From Fimbriiglobus ruber (GTDB taxonomy: Bacteria; Planctomycetota; Planctomycetia; Gemmatales; Gemmataceae), in the NCBI RefSeq assembly GCF_002197845.1, contig NZ_NIDE01000001.1, forward strand, positions 620,001 through 684,000: 64,000 nucleotides of DNA. Direction: 5' to 3'. Under the pieces are notes generated by a model that ran no database searches, was not told the DNA's origin, and worked only from the letters and a program-made list of their open reading frames with translations. Made by a program: the position numbers and the translations under genes. Shown one piece after another: positions 1 through 7,983 of the stretch. Each line of letters opens with the position of its first letter. Positions within the stretch are counted from its first letter, which is position 1.

Positions 1-106
1 TGATCGGTCCGCGTCCCGCCAACTTCGCGACGCCTCTATAAGTTGAAACGAACGCTGACACCCGGACGGTCGGGTGTGGGAAGTGCGTTTGCCGAGGGTG
101 TCGCCT

Positions 107-1102
107 GTGAAAGCCGTCGTATTCGACCAGCCCGGTCCGCCGGAGGACGTTTTGCACGTGCGGGACGTGCCTCAACCCGCACCGGGCAGGGGCGAGGTGC
201 TGGTGCGGATGATCGCCAGCCCGATCAACCCGTCCGACCTGATGTACGTTCACGGCAACTACGGGCTCAAGCCCAAGTGCCCGGCGACACCCGGGTTCGA
301 GGGGGTGGGCGTGGTCGAGGCGTCCGGCGGCGGGCTGCTCGGGCGGTTCCTGCGCGGCCGTCGCGTCGTGGTGATGAACGACCGGCGCGGCAACTGGAGC
401 GAATACACGGTCGCCGCGGCCCGCCAGTGCATCCCGGTGCCGGCCGACCTGTCCGACGAGCAGGCGGCCTCGTTTTTCGTCAACCCGGCCACCGCCGTCG
501 CGCTGACCCGCCACGTACTCGCGGTGCCGCCGGGCGGGTGGTTGCTCCAAACCGCAGCCGGTAGCGCGCTCGGCAAGATGGTCATCCGGCTCGGCCGGCG
601 CGATGGCTTCCACACCTTCAACGTCGTCCGCCGTCGCGAACAGGTCGCGGAACTGAAAGCCCTCGGCGCGGACGAAGTCGTTTGCGAAGACGATCCCATC
701 GAAGACCGGCTCCACGCCGTCACGGGTGGCCTCGGGGCGGCCCACGTCATCGATCCGGTCGGCGGGGCGACTGGGACGCGAGCCATTCGCTGTCTGGCGC
801 CGGGCGGCCGGGCCGTGTTGTTCGGCCTACTCTCGGGGGAATCGGTCACGCTGGACCCGCGGTTTCTGATCACAGGCAGCAAGTCCGTCCAGGGGTTCTG
901 GCTCGCGGACTGGGCGAAAAAGCAGGGGATCCTCAAGAAACTCAAGCTCATCCGCCAGATCCGCGGCTTGCTTCGCGAGGGCGTCCTGACCTCCGACATC
1001 GCGGCCACCCACTCACTCGACGAGGTCCGTACCGCCGTCCGCGAAGCAGCGGTCCCGGGGAAGAAGGGAAAGATCCTGCTCCGGATCGCTGCCGGACGGT
1101 AG
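107..1102 (+). CDS. Zinc-independent MDR oxidoreductase (quinone/enoyl reductase-like)
   Basis: Medium-chain dehydrogenase/reductase of about 331 residues. The N-terminal GroES-like half carries the family signature around PINPSDLMYVHGNYG and PGFEGVGVVEASGGG. The C-terminal half is a Rossmann fold with an AAGSALGKMVIRLGR nucleotide-binding loop and a second ALGADEVV segment. The Cys/His catalytic zinc ligands of alcohol dehydrogenases are not apparent, so it belongs with the NADPH-dependent quinone or trans-2-enoyl-CoA reductase branch; the substrate cannot be told from sequence. The reading frame opens at a GTG at 74, but GTG at 107 is preferred because it gives the usual MKAVVFDQPG opening and has GAGGG at 94-98, eight bases upstream. 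It is a monocistronic-looking gene at the window edge, followed by a 665-base gene-free stretch. Confidence 0.85.
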   Translation: MKAVVFDQPGPPEDVLHVRDVPQPAPGRGEVLVRMIASPINPSDLMYVHGNYGLKPKCPATPGFEGVGVVEASGGGLLGRFLRGRRVVVMNDRRGNWSEYTVAAARQCIPVPADLSDEQAASFFVNPATAVALTRHVLAVPPGGWLLQTAAGSALGKMVIRLGRRDGFHTFNVVRRREQVAELKALGADEVVCEDDPIEDRLHAVTGGLGAAHVIDPVGGATGTRAIRCLAPGGRAVLFGLLSGESVTLDPRFLITGSKSVQGFWLADWAKKQGILKKLKLIRQIRGLLREGVLTSDIAATHSLDEVRTAVREAAVPGKKGKILLRIAAGR

Positions 1103-1189
1103 AGCACTCACCGGGTCGTTGTCCGTTTTGAGTCCCGGCCGTCAGTGCGTACTCTCCTACTGCACTTGTGCCCTTGTCCGTGTTCTCAT

Positions 1190-1228
1190 AAAAAACGCGG
1201 TATTCGGCGCAATAAGCGCAAAAAATCC
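1190..1228 (-). repeat. Dispersed element, copy 1 (TTTTTTGCGCTTATTGCGC type)
   Basis: Read on the minus strand this gives TTTTTTGCGCTTATTGCGC followed by a GAATACCGCG segment and a T run. That closely resembles the two plus-strand copies at 46047-46182, which read TTTTTTGCATTTATTGCGC then GGAAACCC.CGTTTT. A more diverged plus-strand relative lies at 45929-45973. The function is unknown. Confidence 0.5.
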
Positions 1229-1268
1229 GAGCCTTCTCGTTGGATACGGCATCCCGGTATGGGCGGCT

Positions 1269-1394
1269 ATTTGGAGTGCGGCGCTGTATCGCCGCTTTTG
1301 TTTTTTGGCATTCGGCCCCGAGTCGGCCGTCGTTCCAGACATCAGTGCCTGACCAGAAGAAACAAAAGCGGCGATACAGCGCCGCACTCCAAAT
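1269..1394. repeat. 35-bp perfect inverted repeat with nested palindromes
   Basis: The arms 1269-1303 and 1360-1394 are exact reverse complements over 35 bases around a 56-base spacer. Each arm contains its own small palindrome, GCGGCG-ctgtat-CGCCGC, so the RNA could fold as one long hairpin or as two short ones. The outer ends begin ATTTGGAGTGC. The structure looks like a REP/BIME-type or MITE-like element rather than a simple terminator. Confidence 0.75.
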
Positions 1395-1767
1395 GACGAC
1401 CGGCCGCGGGGAGAACAACGCCTGGAGAAGGAGCCGTGAATACCCGTTTCGCCGCGAATTCTCGTGCCATCAGCTGACATATCGACCACACCTTTGCGGC
1501 GTGAAAATATCGACCAGCATGCGGAAAATCCGGGCTGCGTTCTTCCCGATTCTCGTTGTCCCTAATGCCAACGAGACGATTCGCGCACATTTTCACGACC
1601 CGACCCGGCAAACAACCCGCCTCTCTCTGCGGGCGGCGCCTGTCTTCCCCGGGGCCGTGCCACTATGATTTTCCGTATCGGGTTCGCGCTGCTCCCGCCG
1701 CGGAACCGTCCAACGCCGAAACCGGCCGCCGCCGGACTCCCGCCTCCTTAGTTCTCCGAGACATCCC

Positions 1768-2916
1768 ATGAGCAGTGAACCCGAATACCGCCCCGGCCTC
1801 GAAGACGTTCCGGCCGCCAAGTCGGCGGTGAGTTTCATCGACGGCAAGCGGGCGCGGCTGGAGTACCGGGGCATCCCGGTCGAAGTTCTGGCCCGGGAAA
1901 GCTGCTTCGAAGAAACGTCCTGGCTGCTCCTCAAGGGCGAACTCCCGACCCAGCGGCAACTCGCCGAATTCGACCACGGCCTGCGGACCCGCCGGCGGCT
2001 CCACTTCCGGCTCAAAGATCTGATCCGGTGCATGCCCGCCGACGGCCACCCGATGGACGCGCTCCAGGCCAGCGTGTCGGCCCTCGGGATGTACGCGCCC
2101 ACCCGGGCGGTGAACAACCAGGCGGCCAACTGGGACGCCACCCTCAAACTGATCGCCGCCCTGCCGACGCTCGTGGCCGCCTTCTCCCGCGTCCGCCGCG
2201 GCGAAGAAATCCTCGACCCGCGGAGCGACCTCGACCACGCGGCCAATTTCTATTACATGCTGTTCGAGAAGGAACCGACCACGGCCGTCCGCAAGGTACT
2301 CGACGCGGCCCTAATCACGCACGCCGAACACACGATGAACGCCTCGACGTTCACCGCCCGGGTGACGGGGTCGTCGCTCGCCAGTCCTTACGCCGTGATC
2401 GCCTCGGCGATCGGCACCCTGTCCGGCCCGCTGCACGGCGGGGCGAACGAAGAAGCGCTGGCGCAGCTCGAGCAGATCGGCGGCCCCGAAAACGTTAAAC
2501 CGTGGCTCGACGCGAAACTCGCGGCCGATCCCAAGTTCAAGGTCATGGGCCTCGGCCACCGGGTTTACAAGGTGAAGGACCCGCGGGCGAACGTCATCCA
2601 GGAGTTGGCCGAGCACGTCTTCGCGGAAACCAGCCGGCCGAAGAATTACGAGACGGCCCTCGAACTCGAACGAGTCTGCGCCGGCATTTACGGCGCGAAG
2701 GGCGTTTACCCGAACGTCGATTTTTACTCGGGCGTGGTCTACCACTCGCTCGGCATCCCGACCGACCTGTTCACGCCGATCTTTGCCATCTCGCGGGTGG
2801 TCGGCTGGCTCGCCCACTGGACCGAGCAACTCGTCGGCAACCGGATCTTCCGCCCTGAACAGGTCTTCGTCGGTAAGACCGACGTCCCGTACGTGCCGCT
2901 CGAAAAGCGCCCGTAA
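1768..2916 (+). CDS. gltA: Citrate synthase
   Basis: Condenses acetyl-CoA and oxaloacetate to citrate at the entry of the TCA cycle. The 382-residue length fits the short citrate synthase type. All three catalytic residues are visible: His223 in GPLHGGANEEAL, His264 in GLGHRVYKVKDPRA and Asp318 in YPNVDFYSG. Their spacing of 41 and 54 residues is typical of the family. The C-terminus (TPIFAISRVVGWLAHW) is also characteristic. 2-Methylcitrate synthase has the same fold, but no prpB/prpD neighbours are present, so citrate synthase is the better call. The ATG start follows a C/T-rich stretch with no strong Shine-Dalgarno sequence. The DinB-family gene begins 15 bases after its stop. Confidence 0.93.
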   Translation: MSSEPEYRPGLEDVPAAKSAVSFIDGKRARLEYRGIPVEVLARESCFEETSWLLLKGELPTQRQLAEFDHGLRTRRRLHFRLKDLIRCMPADGHPMDALQASVSALGMYAPTRAVNNQAANWDATLKLIAALPTLVAAFSRVRRGEEILDPRSDLDHAANFYYMLFEKEPTTAVRKVLDAALITHAEHTMNASTFTARVTGSSLASPYAVIASAIGTLSGPLHGGANEEALAQLEQIGGPENVKPWLDAKLAADPKFKVMGLGHRVYKVKDPRANVIQELAEHVFAETSRPKNYETALELERVCAGIYGAKGVYPNVDFYSGVVYHSLGIPTDLFTPIFAISRVVGWLAHWTEQLVGNRIFRPEQVFVGKTDVPYVPLEKRP

Positions 2917-2931
2917 GCTCTGGAAGCTAGA

Positions 2932-3432
2932 ATGTCGCGCACTCAAACCTTGATCGCGAGTATCGTATTCTCGCGGTCCTACACGTTGCGGCTCGTGGAG
3001 AGCATCCCCGTCGGCGAGTGGTTCAAAATACCACCCGCCGGGGTGTCGCACGTCGCCTGGCAGGTCGGCCACCTGGCGATGGCCCAGTACCGCCTCGCCC
3101 TTCAGCGCATCCGCGGCGAGCGACCGGACGACGCGGCGTTGATCTCCCCCGAATTCCTCAAGACCTTCGGCCGCGATTCGGTCGCCGATCCCGACCCGTC
3201 CCGGTTTCCGTCGCCCGAAGAGATCCGGGCCGTTTTCGAGCGTGTCTACGCCCGCTTAATGTCGGAACTTCCGTCGCTGGAAGATGCCACCCTCGACCAG
3301 CCGGCCGCAACGCCGCACGCATTTTGCAAGACGAAGTTCGACTGCCTACACTGGTGTTCTCATCACGAAATGCTCCACGCCGGTCAAATCGGCCTACTGC
3401 GGCGACAACTCGGTCATAAACAGCTGTGGTAA
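2932..3432 (+). CDS. DinB-family protein
   Basis: A 166-residue protein of the DinB/YfiT four-helix-bundle superfamily, whose members are metal-binding and often thiol-related enzymes or stress proteins of unknown reaction. Histidines sit where the family places its metal site: HVAWQVGHLAMAQ near residue 40 and WCSHHEMLHAGQIGLLRR near the C-terminus. The specific role is unknown. It follows citrate synthase by 15 bases and could be cotranscribed. The gene ends directly before the long hairpin at 3435-3520. Confidence 0.8.
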   Translation: MSRTQTLIASIVFSRSYTLRLVESIPVGEWFKIPPAGVSHVAWQVGHLAMAQYRLALQRIRGERPDDAALISPEFLKTFGRDSVADPDPSRFPSPEEIRAVFERVYARLMSELPSLEDATLDQPAATPHAFCKTKFDCLHWCSHHEMLHAGQIGLLRRQLGHKQLW

Positions 3433-3434
3433 TA

Positions 3435-3520
3435 GCCACGGATGAACACGGATCGCACGGATCAGAAAAGAATCGGTCGAATTCGATTTCTGATCCGTGC
3501 GATCCGTGTTCATCCGTGGC
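3435..3520. repeat. Long intergenic hairpin, CGGATGAAC family, copy 1
   Basis: The perfect 34-base arms 3435-3468 and 3487-3520 surround an 18-base loop. The arm carries GATGAACACGGATC and ATCAGAAA, which recur with changes in the hairpins at 8595-8698 and 10062-10172. It starts three bases after the DinB stop, so it will be transcribed and may act as a 3' stabiliser or terminator. Confidence 0.85.
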
Positions 3521-3625
3521 GAATTCTCTCACGCGGCGGTAACTGGTGCTAGGATTTGACGGACGCTGCGTGCCGTTCGACCCCCGGACGACACGCGGTT
3601 GCTTCTTCCCCCGTTGACTCGCACC

Positions 3626-4342
3626 ATGTCCGCGCCATCTTTCACGAGCAAGTTCGTCGCTGTCGCCCTCGGCTTGTTCGTGGGGTGGGAGTTTCTGTAT
3701 GTACCGTTGAGCTGCATGCTCGAAATGGTGCCGCAAACGCCGCCGGTCGTGCGGGCGCGTGACGGTATGGACGCGTGGAGCGAACTGTCCGGCCACGTGC
3801 AGTCGTGGGACATGTTTTCGACGGGGAACTTGCCCGCCTCGGTGTTTCTGGAAGTGGATATTCGCTTCGCGAACGGCGACATCGTCACCGTTCGCTCGCC
3901 GTTCGAGCCGCAAGACCCCGTATCGGCCGTCCGACCGCCGGTGATCTACAACCGCGTCTTCAACTACGAGATGCGACTCGGGCTCCTGCATCAGTTCATG
4001 CTCGCGGAAGCGATCCCCAAGGACGCGGACGAGTGGCGGAAAACGGCTTTTAAATTCGTGCGGCAAAACAACTGGTACATGCGCGCGTATCTGAAGTGTG
4101 TGTGGGCCGATTACCGCGCCGCGCACCCCGACGCGCCGGAAGACGTCGAACTCGTCCTCAAAGCTCGCCAACATAGAAATTTTCGCGACCGTGTCCGGTC
4201 CGCGGAGGAAATAACGCCGACCGTTTGGCCGTCCGCGCGGTGGTTGCCGGCGCGGGCTGAAGACCCGGCGTTCCTGCCGATCGAGGCATACGATCCGGTC
4301 GATCGAGTGTTCGTGCGGCTCCCGGCGGGGGAGCAGCCGTGA
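3626..4342 (+). CDS. Membrane-anchored protein of unknown function, partner of the HTTM protein
   Basis: About 238 residues, taken from the ATG at 3626; an in-frame TTG lies at 3599 but gives an unnatural leader. Residues 8-35 form a single hydrophobic segment (FVAVALGLFVGWEFLYVPL), followed by a soluble, extracytoplasmic-looking domain rich in aromatic residues (SWDMFSTGNLPASVFLEVD). No known family was recognised. Its stop overlaps the GTG start of the downstream HTTM gene by four bases, so the two products are probably made together and may form a complex. Confidence 0.7.
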   Translation: MSAPSFTSKFVAVALGLFVGWEFLYVPLSCMLEMVPQTPPVVRARDGMDAWSELSGHVQSWDMFSTGNLPASVFLEVDIRFANGDIVTVRSPFEPQDPVSAVRPPVIYNRVFNYEMRLGLLHQFMLAEAIPKDADEWRKTAFKFVRQNNWYMRAYLKCVWADYRAAHPDAPEDVELVLKARQHRNFRDRVRSAEEITPTVWPSARWLPARAEDPAFLPIEAYDPVDRVFVRLPAGEQP

Positions 4343-5307
4343 GTAGCGAACCGGTCACAGTCGTGGGCCCGGTTCCCTGGTTGCCCGGCAGCCTGGGGTG
4401 GGCGATCGTCGAGCCCGTTCCGGCTGAACGGCTGGCGGCGCTGCGGATCGGGGCGGGTCTCGTTCTGCTGGCGGATGTCTGCCTGACGTTCCTGCCATTC
4501 GCACGCACGCTGGTCGGCCCGACCGGGTATACGCCGTTCGCCGGCAGCGGTGCCGATCCGCTTCCGGGCGCCCAATGGTCGGTGTGTCGCCTGTTGCCGC
4601 CGGAGTGGGGCGGGTACGCGGTTCTCGCCGCGTTGGCTGCGGCCGCGATTTGCTTGATCGTGGGGTGGAAGCCGCGGGTTGCGGCTCTGGTGGCGTGGGT
4701 CTGCGTCGTTTCGTTGTTTTGGGGGAACCCCCTCGTTCACAACGGCGGCGACCGCATCCGCACCTTCATCCCGATGCTGCTGATCTTCTGCCCGTCCGCC
4801 GCGGTGTGGGCGGTCGGAGTGCGGGTGGCGGGGCGGGTGTACGTCTCGGGGTGGCCGTGTCGCCTCGCGCTCGTGCAACTCTGCTGCATTTACGGGTTCA
4901 CGGCGTGGTACAAACTGTTCGACTCGTGCTGGCAGAACGGCACGGCGCTCGCGTACTCGTGTCGCAACATCGAGTGGTGCAACGCACCGGGCTTGCTGGG
5001 TGCCACTCCTGACGCTCTGCTCCGGCTGGGGACGTGGTTTGCGGTCGCGTGGGAGATGTCGTTTCCGGTCCTCGCCGTGTTGCCGCGGGCTCGAATGATC
5101 ACGTTGGCCATCGGCGTCGTGTTTCACCTGATGACGTTCGCGATGTTTGAAGTCGGCATGTTCCCGTTTTTCACGCTCTGCTGTTACCTCCCGCTCTTCC
5201 CGTGGGAAAAAATTCGGCGCCGGGCCGTGGAACCAGCGAGCAAGGGAGATGTCGAAACCGCGGATGCTTCGGACTCGCGACGAGCCATGACGGGATCTAC
5301 GGCGTGA
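4339..5307 (+). CDS. HTTM-domain (vitamin-K-dependent carboxylase-related) membrane protein
   Basis: A 322-residue polytopic protein with several hydrophobic helices. The motif NPLVHNGGDRIRTFIPM and the early ERLAALRIGAGLVLLAD segment are typical of bacterial HTTM-domain proteins, distant relatives of gamma-glutamyl carboxylase. The bacterial function is mostly unknown. Translation starts at a GTG that overlaps the upstream stop codon. The 3' end overlaps the convergent selA gene by 11 bases. The family call is fairly safe; enzymatic activity is not established. Confidence 0.78.
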   Translation: MSSEPVTVVGPVPWLPGSLGWAIVEPVPAERLAALRIGAGLVLLADVCLTFLPFARTLVGPTGYTPFAGSGADPLPGAQWSVCRLLPPEWGGYAVLAALAAAAICLIVGWKPRVAALVAWVCVVSLFWGNPLVHNGGDRIRTFIPMLLIFCPSAAVWAVGVRVAGRVYVSGWPCRLALVQLCCIYGFTAWYKLFDSCWQNGTALAYSCRNIEWCNAPGLLGATPDALLRLGTWFAVAWEMSFPVLAVLPRARMITLAIGVVFHLMTFAMFEVGMFPFFTLCCYLPLFPWEKIRRRAVEPASKGDVETADASDSRRAMTGSTA

Positions 5308-6709
5308 CCGGATGACTGGCTGCGGCCGCGCGGATGGCGGCGACCAGGTCGTCTTCCTGGCGGTCGAAGACCGTCCGCAAATCGAGCAACACTTCCTGGT
5401 CTTTTACGCGACCGACGACCGCCGGCGTACCGCTTCTGAGCCGGGTAGAGAACGCGGTTTCGCCCAGGTGTCGCGCGACGAGGGCGACAACCACCGTGGG
5501 GAGCGCCTGGTCCGGGAGCGAGCCGCCGCCCACATAAGTCGTATCGTCGCGCACGGTCACGGACGCCAATGCCTCAATATCTCGAAGTCGTCCAGCCAAC
5601 CGCTCGCAGCGCTCCCGCAACGCCGATACGGGCGTCGAAATGCTACGAAGGGTCGGAATCTCGCGGACGGCACGGGCCGGATCGCGGTAGAGGCGGAGCG
5701 TTGCTTCCAGTGCCGCCAGCGTCATCTTGTCGAGGCGAAACGCTCGCATCAGTGGGTCGCGCTCGATGCGTTGGATGAGCGACGCCCGACCGGCGATGAT
5801 TCCGGCCTGTGGCCCGCCTAATAGCTTGTCCCCGCTGAACATAACGAGGTCCGCGCCGGCCCGGATGCCGTCCGAGACGAGCGGTTCGCCGGTCAGGCCG
5901 AACGCGGAAAGATCCACCGCCAGCCCACTCCCCACGTCGTCAACCACCGGGATTTGGCAGCGCTTGCCGATTGCGACGAGTTCGTCGATGCCGACGGATT
6001 GGGTGAACCCGCTCACGCGGAAATTGCTCGCGTGAATGCGCATGATGAGGCCGGTATTCGGGCCGATGGCGGTCTCGTAGTCCCTGGCCCGGGTAATGTT
6101 CGTGGTGCCCACTTCGCGAAGAATGGCCCCGCTCGTCGCCATGATGTCCGGGATGCGGAAGCTGCCGCCGATCTCGATGAGCTGCCCGCGCGAAACGATG
6201 ACTTCTTTGCCCTGTGCGAGTGTCCGCAGCACGATCACCGTGGCGGCCGCACAGTTGTTGACCGCGGTGGCCGATTCGGCGCCGGTCAATGCCTGGATGC
6301 CGGCGCGAATACCGTCCTGCCGCGACGACCGCGACCCGGTGGCCAGGTCCATTTCCAGGTTGAGATAGCCCCGAGCCGCTTCGTAAGCCGCGAGGGCCGC
6401 GGTTTCGTGTACCGGCGATCGGCCGAGGTTCGTGTGCAGAATGATGCCGGTCGCGTTGATAACGGGGCGGACGGTGGGGATGGCTGCGTCGGCGAGCCGC
6501 GCGAGGACGCGCGTGGCGAGCGCGTTGGGAGTAAGTCGTTCGTCACCCAGAGCTTGACCGGCTGTAACGACGGCCCGGAGTTGATCGACCTCGTCCCGAA
6601 CGGCAGTAGCCACCGCTTCGTGCCCGAATCGCGCGCTGGCGGCTGCGATCTCGGGGAGGGCGAGAACTTTGGACACGGCCGGGATGAGGTGGTACGGGCG
6701 GTCACTCAT
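5297..6709 (-). CDS. selA: L-seryl-tRNA(Sec) selenium transferase
   Basis: Converts Ser-tRNA(Sec) to Sec-tRNA(Sec) using selenophosphate and pyridoxal phosphate. The 470-residue length matches bacterial SelA. The PLP lysine is Lys295 in MFSGDKLLGGPQAGII. The N-terminal domain has TNLGRSP and the GVGSGL-type loop appears as DDVGSGLAVDL. Its ATG lies inside the stop region of the upstream small membrane protein (4-base overlap), implying one transcript. selB, selC (tRNA-Sec) and selD were not found in this window. Some archaeal and bacterial homologues are not selenocysteine enzymes, but the sequence here looks like full-length bacterial SelA. Confidence 0.92.
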   Translation of the reverse strand: MSDRPYHLIPAVSKVLALPEIAAASARFGHEAVATAVRDEVDQLRAVVTAGQALGDERLTPNALATRVLARLADAAIPTVRPVINATGIILHTNLGRSPVHETAALAAYEAARGYLNLEMDLATGSRSSRQDGIRAGIQALTGAESATAVNNCAAATVIVLRTLAQGKEVIVSRGQLIEIGGSFRIPDIMATSGAILREVGTTNITRARDYETAIGPNTGLIMRIHASNFRVSGFTQSVGIDELVAIGKRCQIPVVDDVGSGLAVDLSAFGLTGEPLVSDGIRAGADLVMFSGDKLLGGPQAGIIAGRASLIQRIERDPLMRAFRLDKMTLAALEATLRLYRDPARAVREIPTLRSISTPVSALRERCERLAGRLRDIEALASVTVRDDTTYVGGGSLPDQALPTVVVALVARHLGETAFSTRLRSGTPAVVGRVKDQEVLLDLRTVFDRQEDDLVAAIRAAAASHPVTP

Positions 6710-6993
6710 CCGGCGCGGGCCGCGGTGCCGTGGGACACGGATGACGGATCGCTATCGCCCGTGCCGGCGGCGATGACGCGGACGATCTCGTCGGCCGTGA
6801 AGCCGCGTTCGATCATCTGTTGCTTCAGGACCGCGTTCTGCTCGGCGATGCGATGGGCGTACCAGTAATGAGAAAGGATCGGTATCGCGACGAACGCGAC
6901 CACGGCGGCGACGCCGATGCAGCACAGATAAAAGATTTGTTGACCTTCCACGGCAGCCTCGGGATCATTGCGTGGGGCGAAACGTCCACTCAC
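6706..6993 (-). CDS. Small single-pass membrane protein coupled to selA
   Basis: A 95-residue protein with one transmembrane helix at about residues 20-45 (YLCCIGVAAVVAFVAIPIL). A short amphipathic/coiled stretch follows (AHRIAEQNAVLKQQMIERG), then FTADEIVRVIAAG. This resembles small membrane proteins annotated as hypothetical in planctomycetes. The start is a GTG at 6993 with only a weak upstream ribosome-binding site. The stop overlaps the selA start by four bases. The function is unknown. Confidence 0.65.
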   Translation of the reverse strand: MSGRFAPRNDPEAAVEGQQIFYLCCIGVAAVVAFVAIPILSHYWYAHRIAEQNAVLKQQMIERGFTADEIVRVIAAGTGDSDPSSVSHGTAARAG

Positions 6994-7017
6994 GGACCGC
7001 AGCGGTTTCGTCGCCGT

Positions 7018-7077
7018 GCGTTAGTCCTTAATGCGTTAGTCCTTAATGCGTTAGTCCTTAATGCGTTAGTCCTTAAG
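7018..7077. repeat. 15-bp tandem repeat, four copies
   Basis: Four head-to-tail copies of GCGTTAGTCCTTAAT at 7018, 7033, 7048 and 7063; only the last base of the fourth copy differs. The array lies 25 bases upstream of the small membrane protein/selA pair. It could be a slippage-prone minisatellite that alters promoter spacing. Confidence 0.95.
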
Positions 7078-7140
7078 GCGTACTTCGCCCGGGATGCCTT
7101 GATATTCAGGTTCCGGCTCGGAATATTTTGAAATTCCGCG

Positions 7141-7944
7141 TCACCCCTGTTCGCCTACGAAACGGCGGAGGAACCGTACCCCGGCTGTCACATCGGCGAA
7201 GCGGTGTTCGCTGGCTTCCCGGTCGACGGTCAGATAGCCACGGTATTCGATCGATTCGAGGGTAGCGATGTAGAGCAGCCAGTCGATGTCGCCGGAGCCG
7301 ACTGCGACCTCGCGGGGCCCGCCGGCGGGCGACGCGGTGCGGCCGTCGCGGGCGTGCGTGTGGACGATCTTACCGGCCAGGGCGGTCAGACCCGCGAGCG
7401 GGTCGAAGCCGTTGAGCAGCAGATTGGCCGGGTCGAAGTTGATCGCCAGGCTGCCGATGTCGAACGAGTTCAGGTAGTCGCGGACTTTGTCGCCTGGGTC
7501 GAGCCCGGGTTCCAGGGCGACGAGTGTGCCGACGCGGTCGCCGTACTGGCCGAGGGCGGTGATCGATTCCCGGGCGGTGGTGGCGCGGGGCGACTGACTC
7601 TCTTCCGGGCCGGGCAACTTCGGCAGCGGCGCCACGATCTTCCGCGCCCCAAGGTCGAAGGCGAGTTGCATGACCTTTCGCAAGTGGTCGATCCGCGGCT
7701 GCAAGTTTTCGGCCAGGTCCAACCCGCGGCGGAGCGGACAGTTCAGCGCAGTCAGCTCCAGGTTGTACGAGCGAAGCAGGGTGCGAAACTCGCGGCGGCC
7801 GGTCTCGGTGAGTTTGTCCGGCGAAAGATCTCCGACAGCGTCGATCTGTACGCCGTTGACACCCAACCGTGACGCCTCCTGCAACGCACGCCGCGGGGGT
7901 AGGCCGGTGGTCTCCAACGCGATACCGAGCTTAAAGCGATTCAT
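7141..7944 (-). CDS. Sugar phosphate isomerase/epimerase family protein (TIM barrel)
   Basis: A 267-residue protein of the xylose-isomerase-like/AP endonuclease 2 TIM-barrel superfamily. Signatures include ASRLGVNGVQIDAVGDL near residue 25, LAFDLGARKIVAPLPKLP mid-protein, SLAINFDPANLLLNG, and the metal-site-like HTHARDG with a late GSGDIDW. The last motifs match the family of predicted sugar isomerases and epimerases that are abundant in planctomycetes. The substrate is unknown. It is on the same strand as the upstream HYExAFE gene, with a 39-base gap, so cotranscription is possible. Confidence 0.82.
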   Translation of the reverse strand: MNRFKLGIALETTGLPPRRALQEASRLGVNGVQIDAVGDLSPDKLTETGRREFRTLLRSYNLELTALNCPLRRGLDLAENLQPRIDHLRKVMQLAFDLGARKIVAPLPKLPGPEESQSPRATTARESITALGQYGDRVGTLVALEPGLDPGDKVRDYLNSFDIGSLAINFDPANLLLNGFDPLAGLTALAGKIVHTHARDGRTASPAGGPREVAVGSGDIDWLLYIATLESIEYRGYLTVDREASEHRFADVTAGVRFLRRFVGEQG

Positions 7945-7983
7945 GGCAAGAGGTACTGCACGCGCGGGATACCGGTAATCGGA

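Larger units (their letters stand above)
1103..1767. other. Gene-free stretch holding two dispersed repeat elements
   Basis: No convincing gene in about 665 bases between the MDR enzyme and citrate synthase. It holds an AT-rich element (1190-1228) related to the repeats near 46 kb, and a 126-base inverted repeat (1269-1394). The remainder, 1400-1767, should contain the citrate synthase promoter, but no clear -35/-10 pair was recognised. Confidence 0.6.

Noticed and set aside
259-1107. Long antisense reading frame over the MDR gene
   Set aside because: High GC produces long shadow frames; codon pattern and motifs support only the plus-strand gene.
1119-1668. Overlapping short frames with ALYRRF and similar peptides
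   Set aside because: They are translations of the 35-base inverted repeat arms in several frames, not a protein.
6820-7131. Plus-strand protein with repeated NALVL units
   Set aside because: It is the translation of the 15-base tandem repeat and lies antisense to the small membrane protein; no start signal or family.
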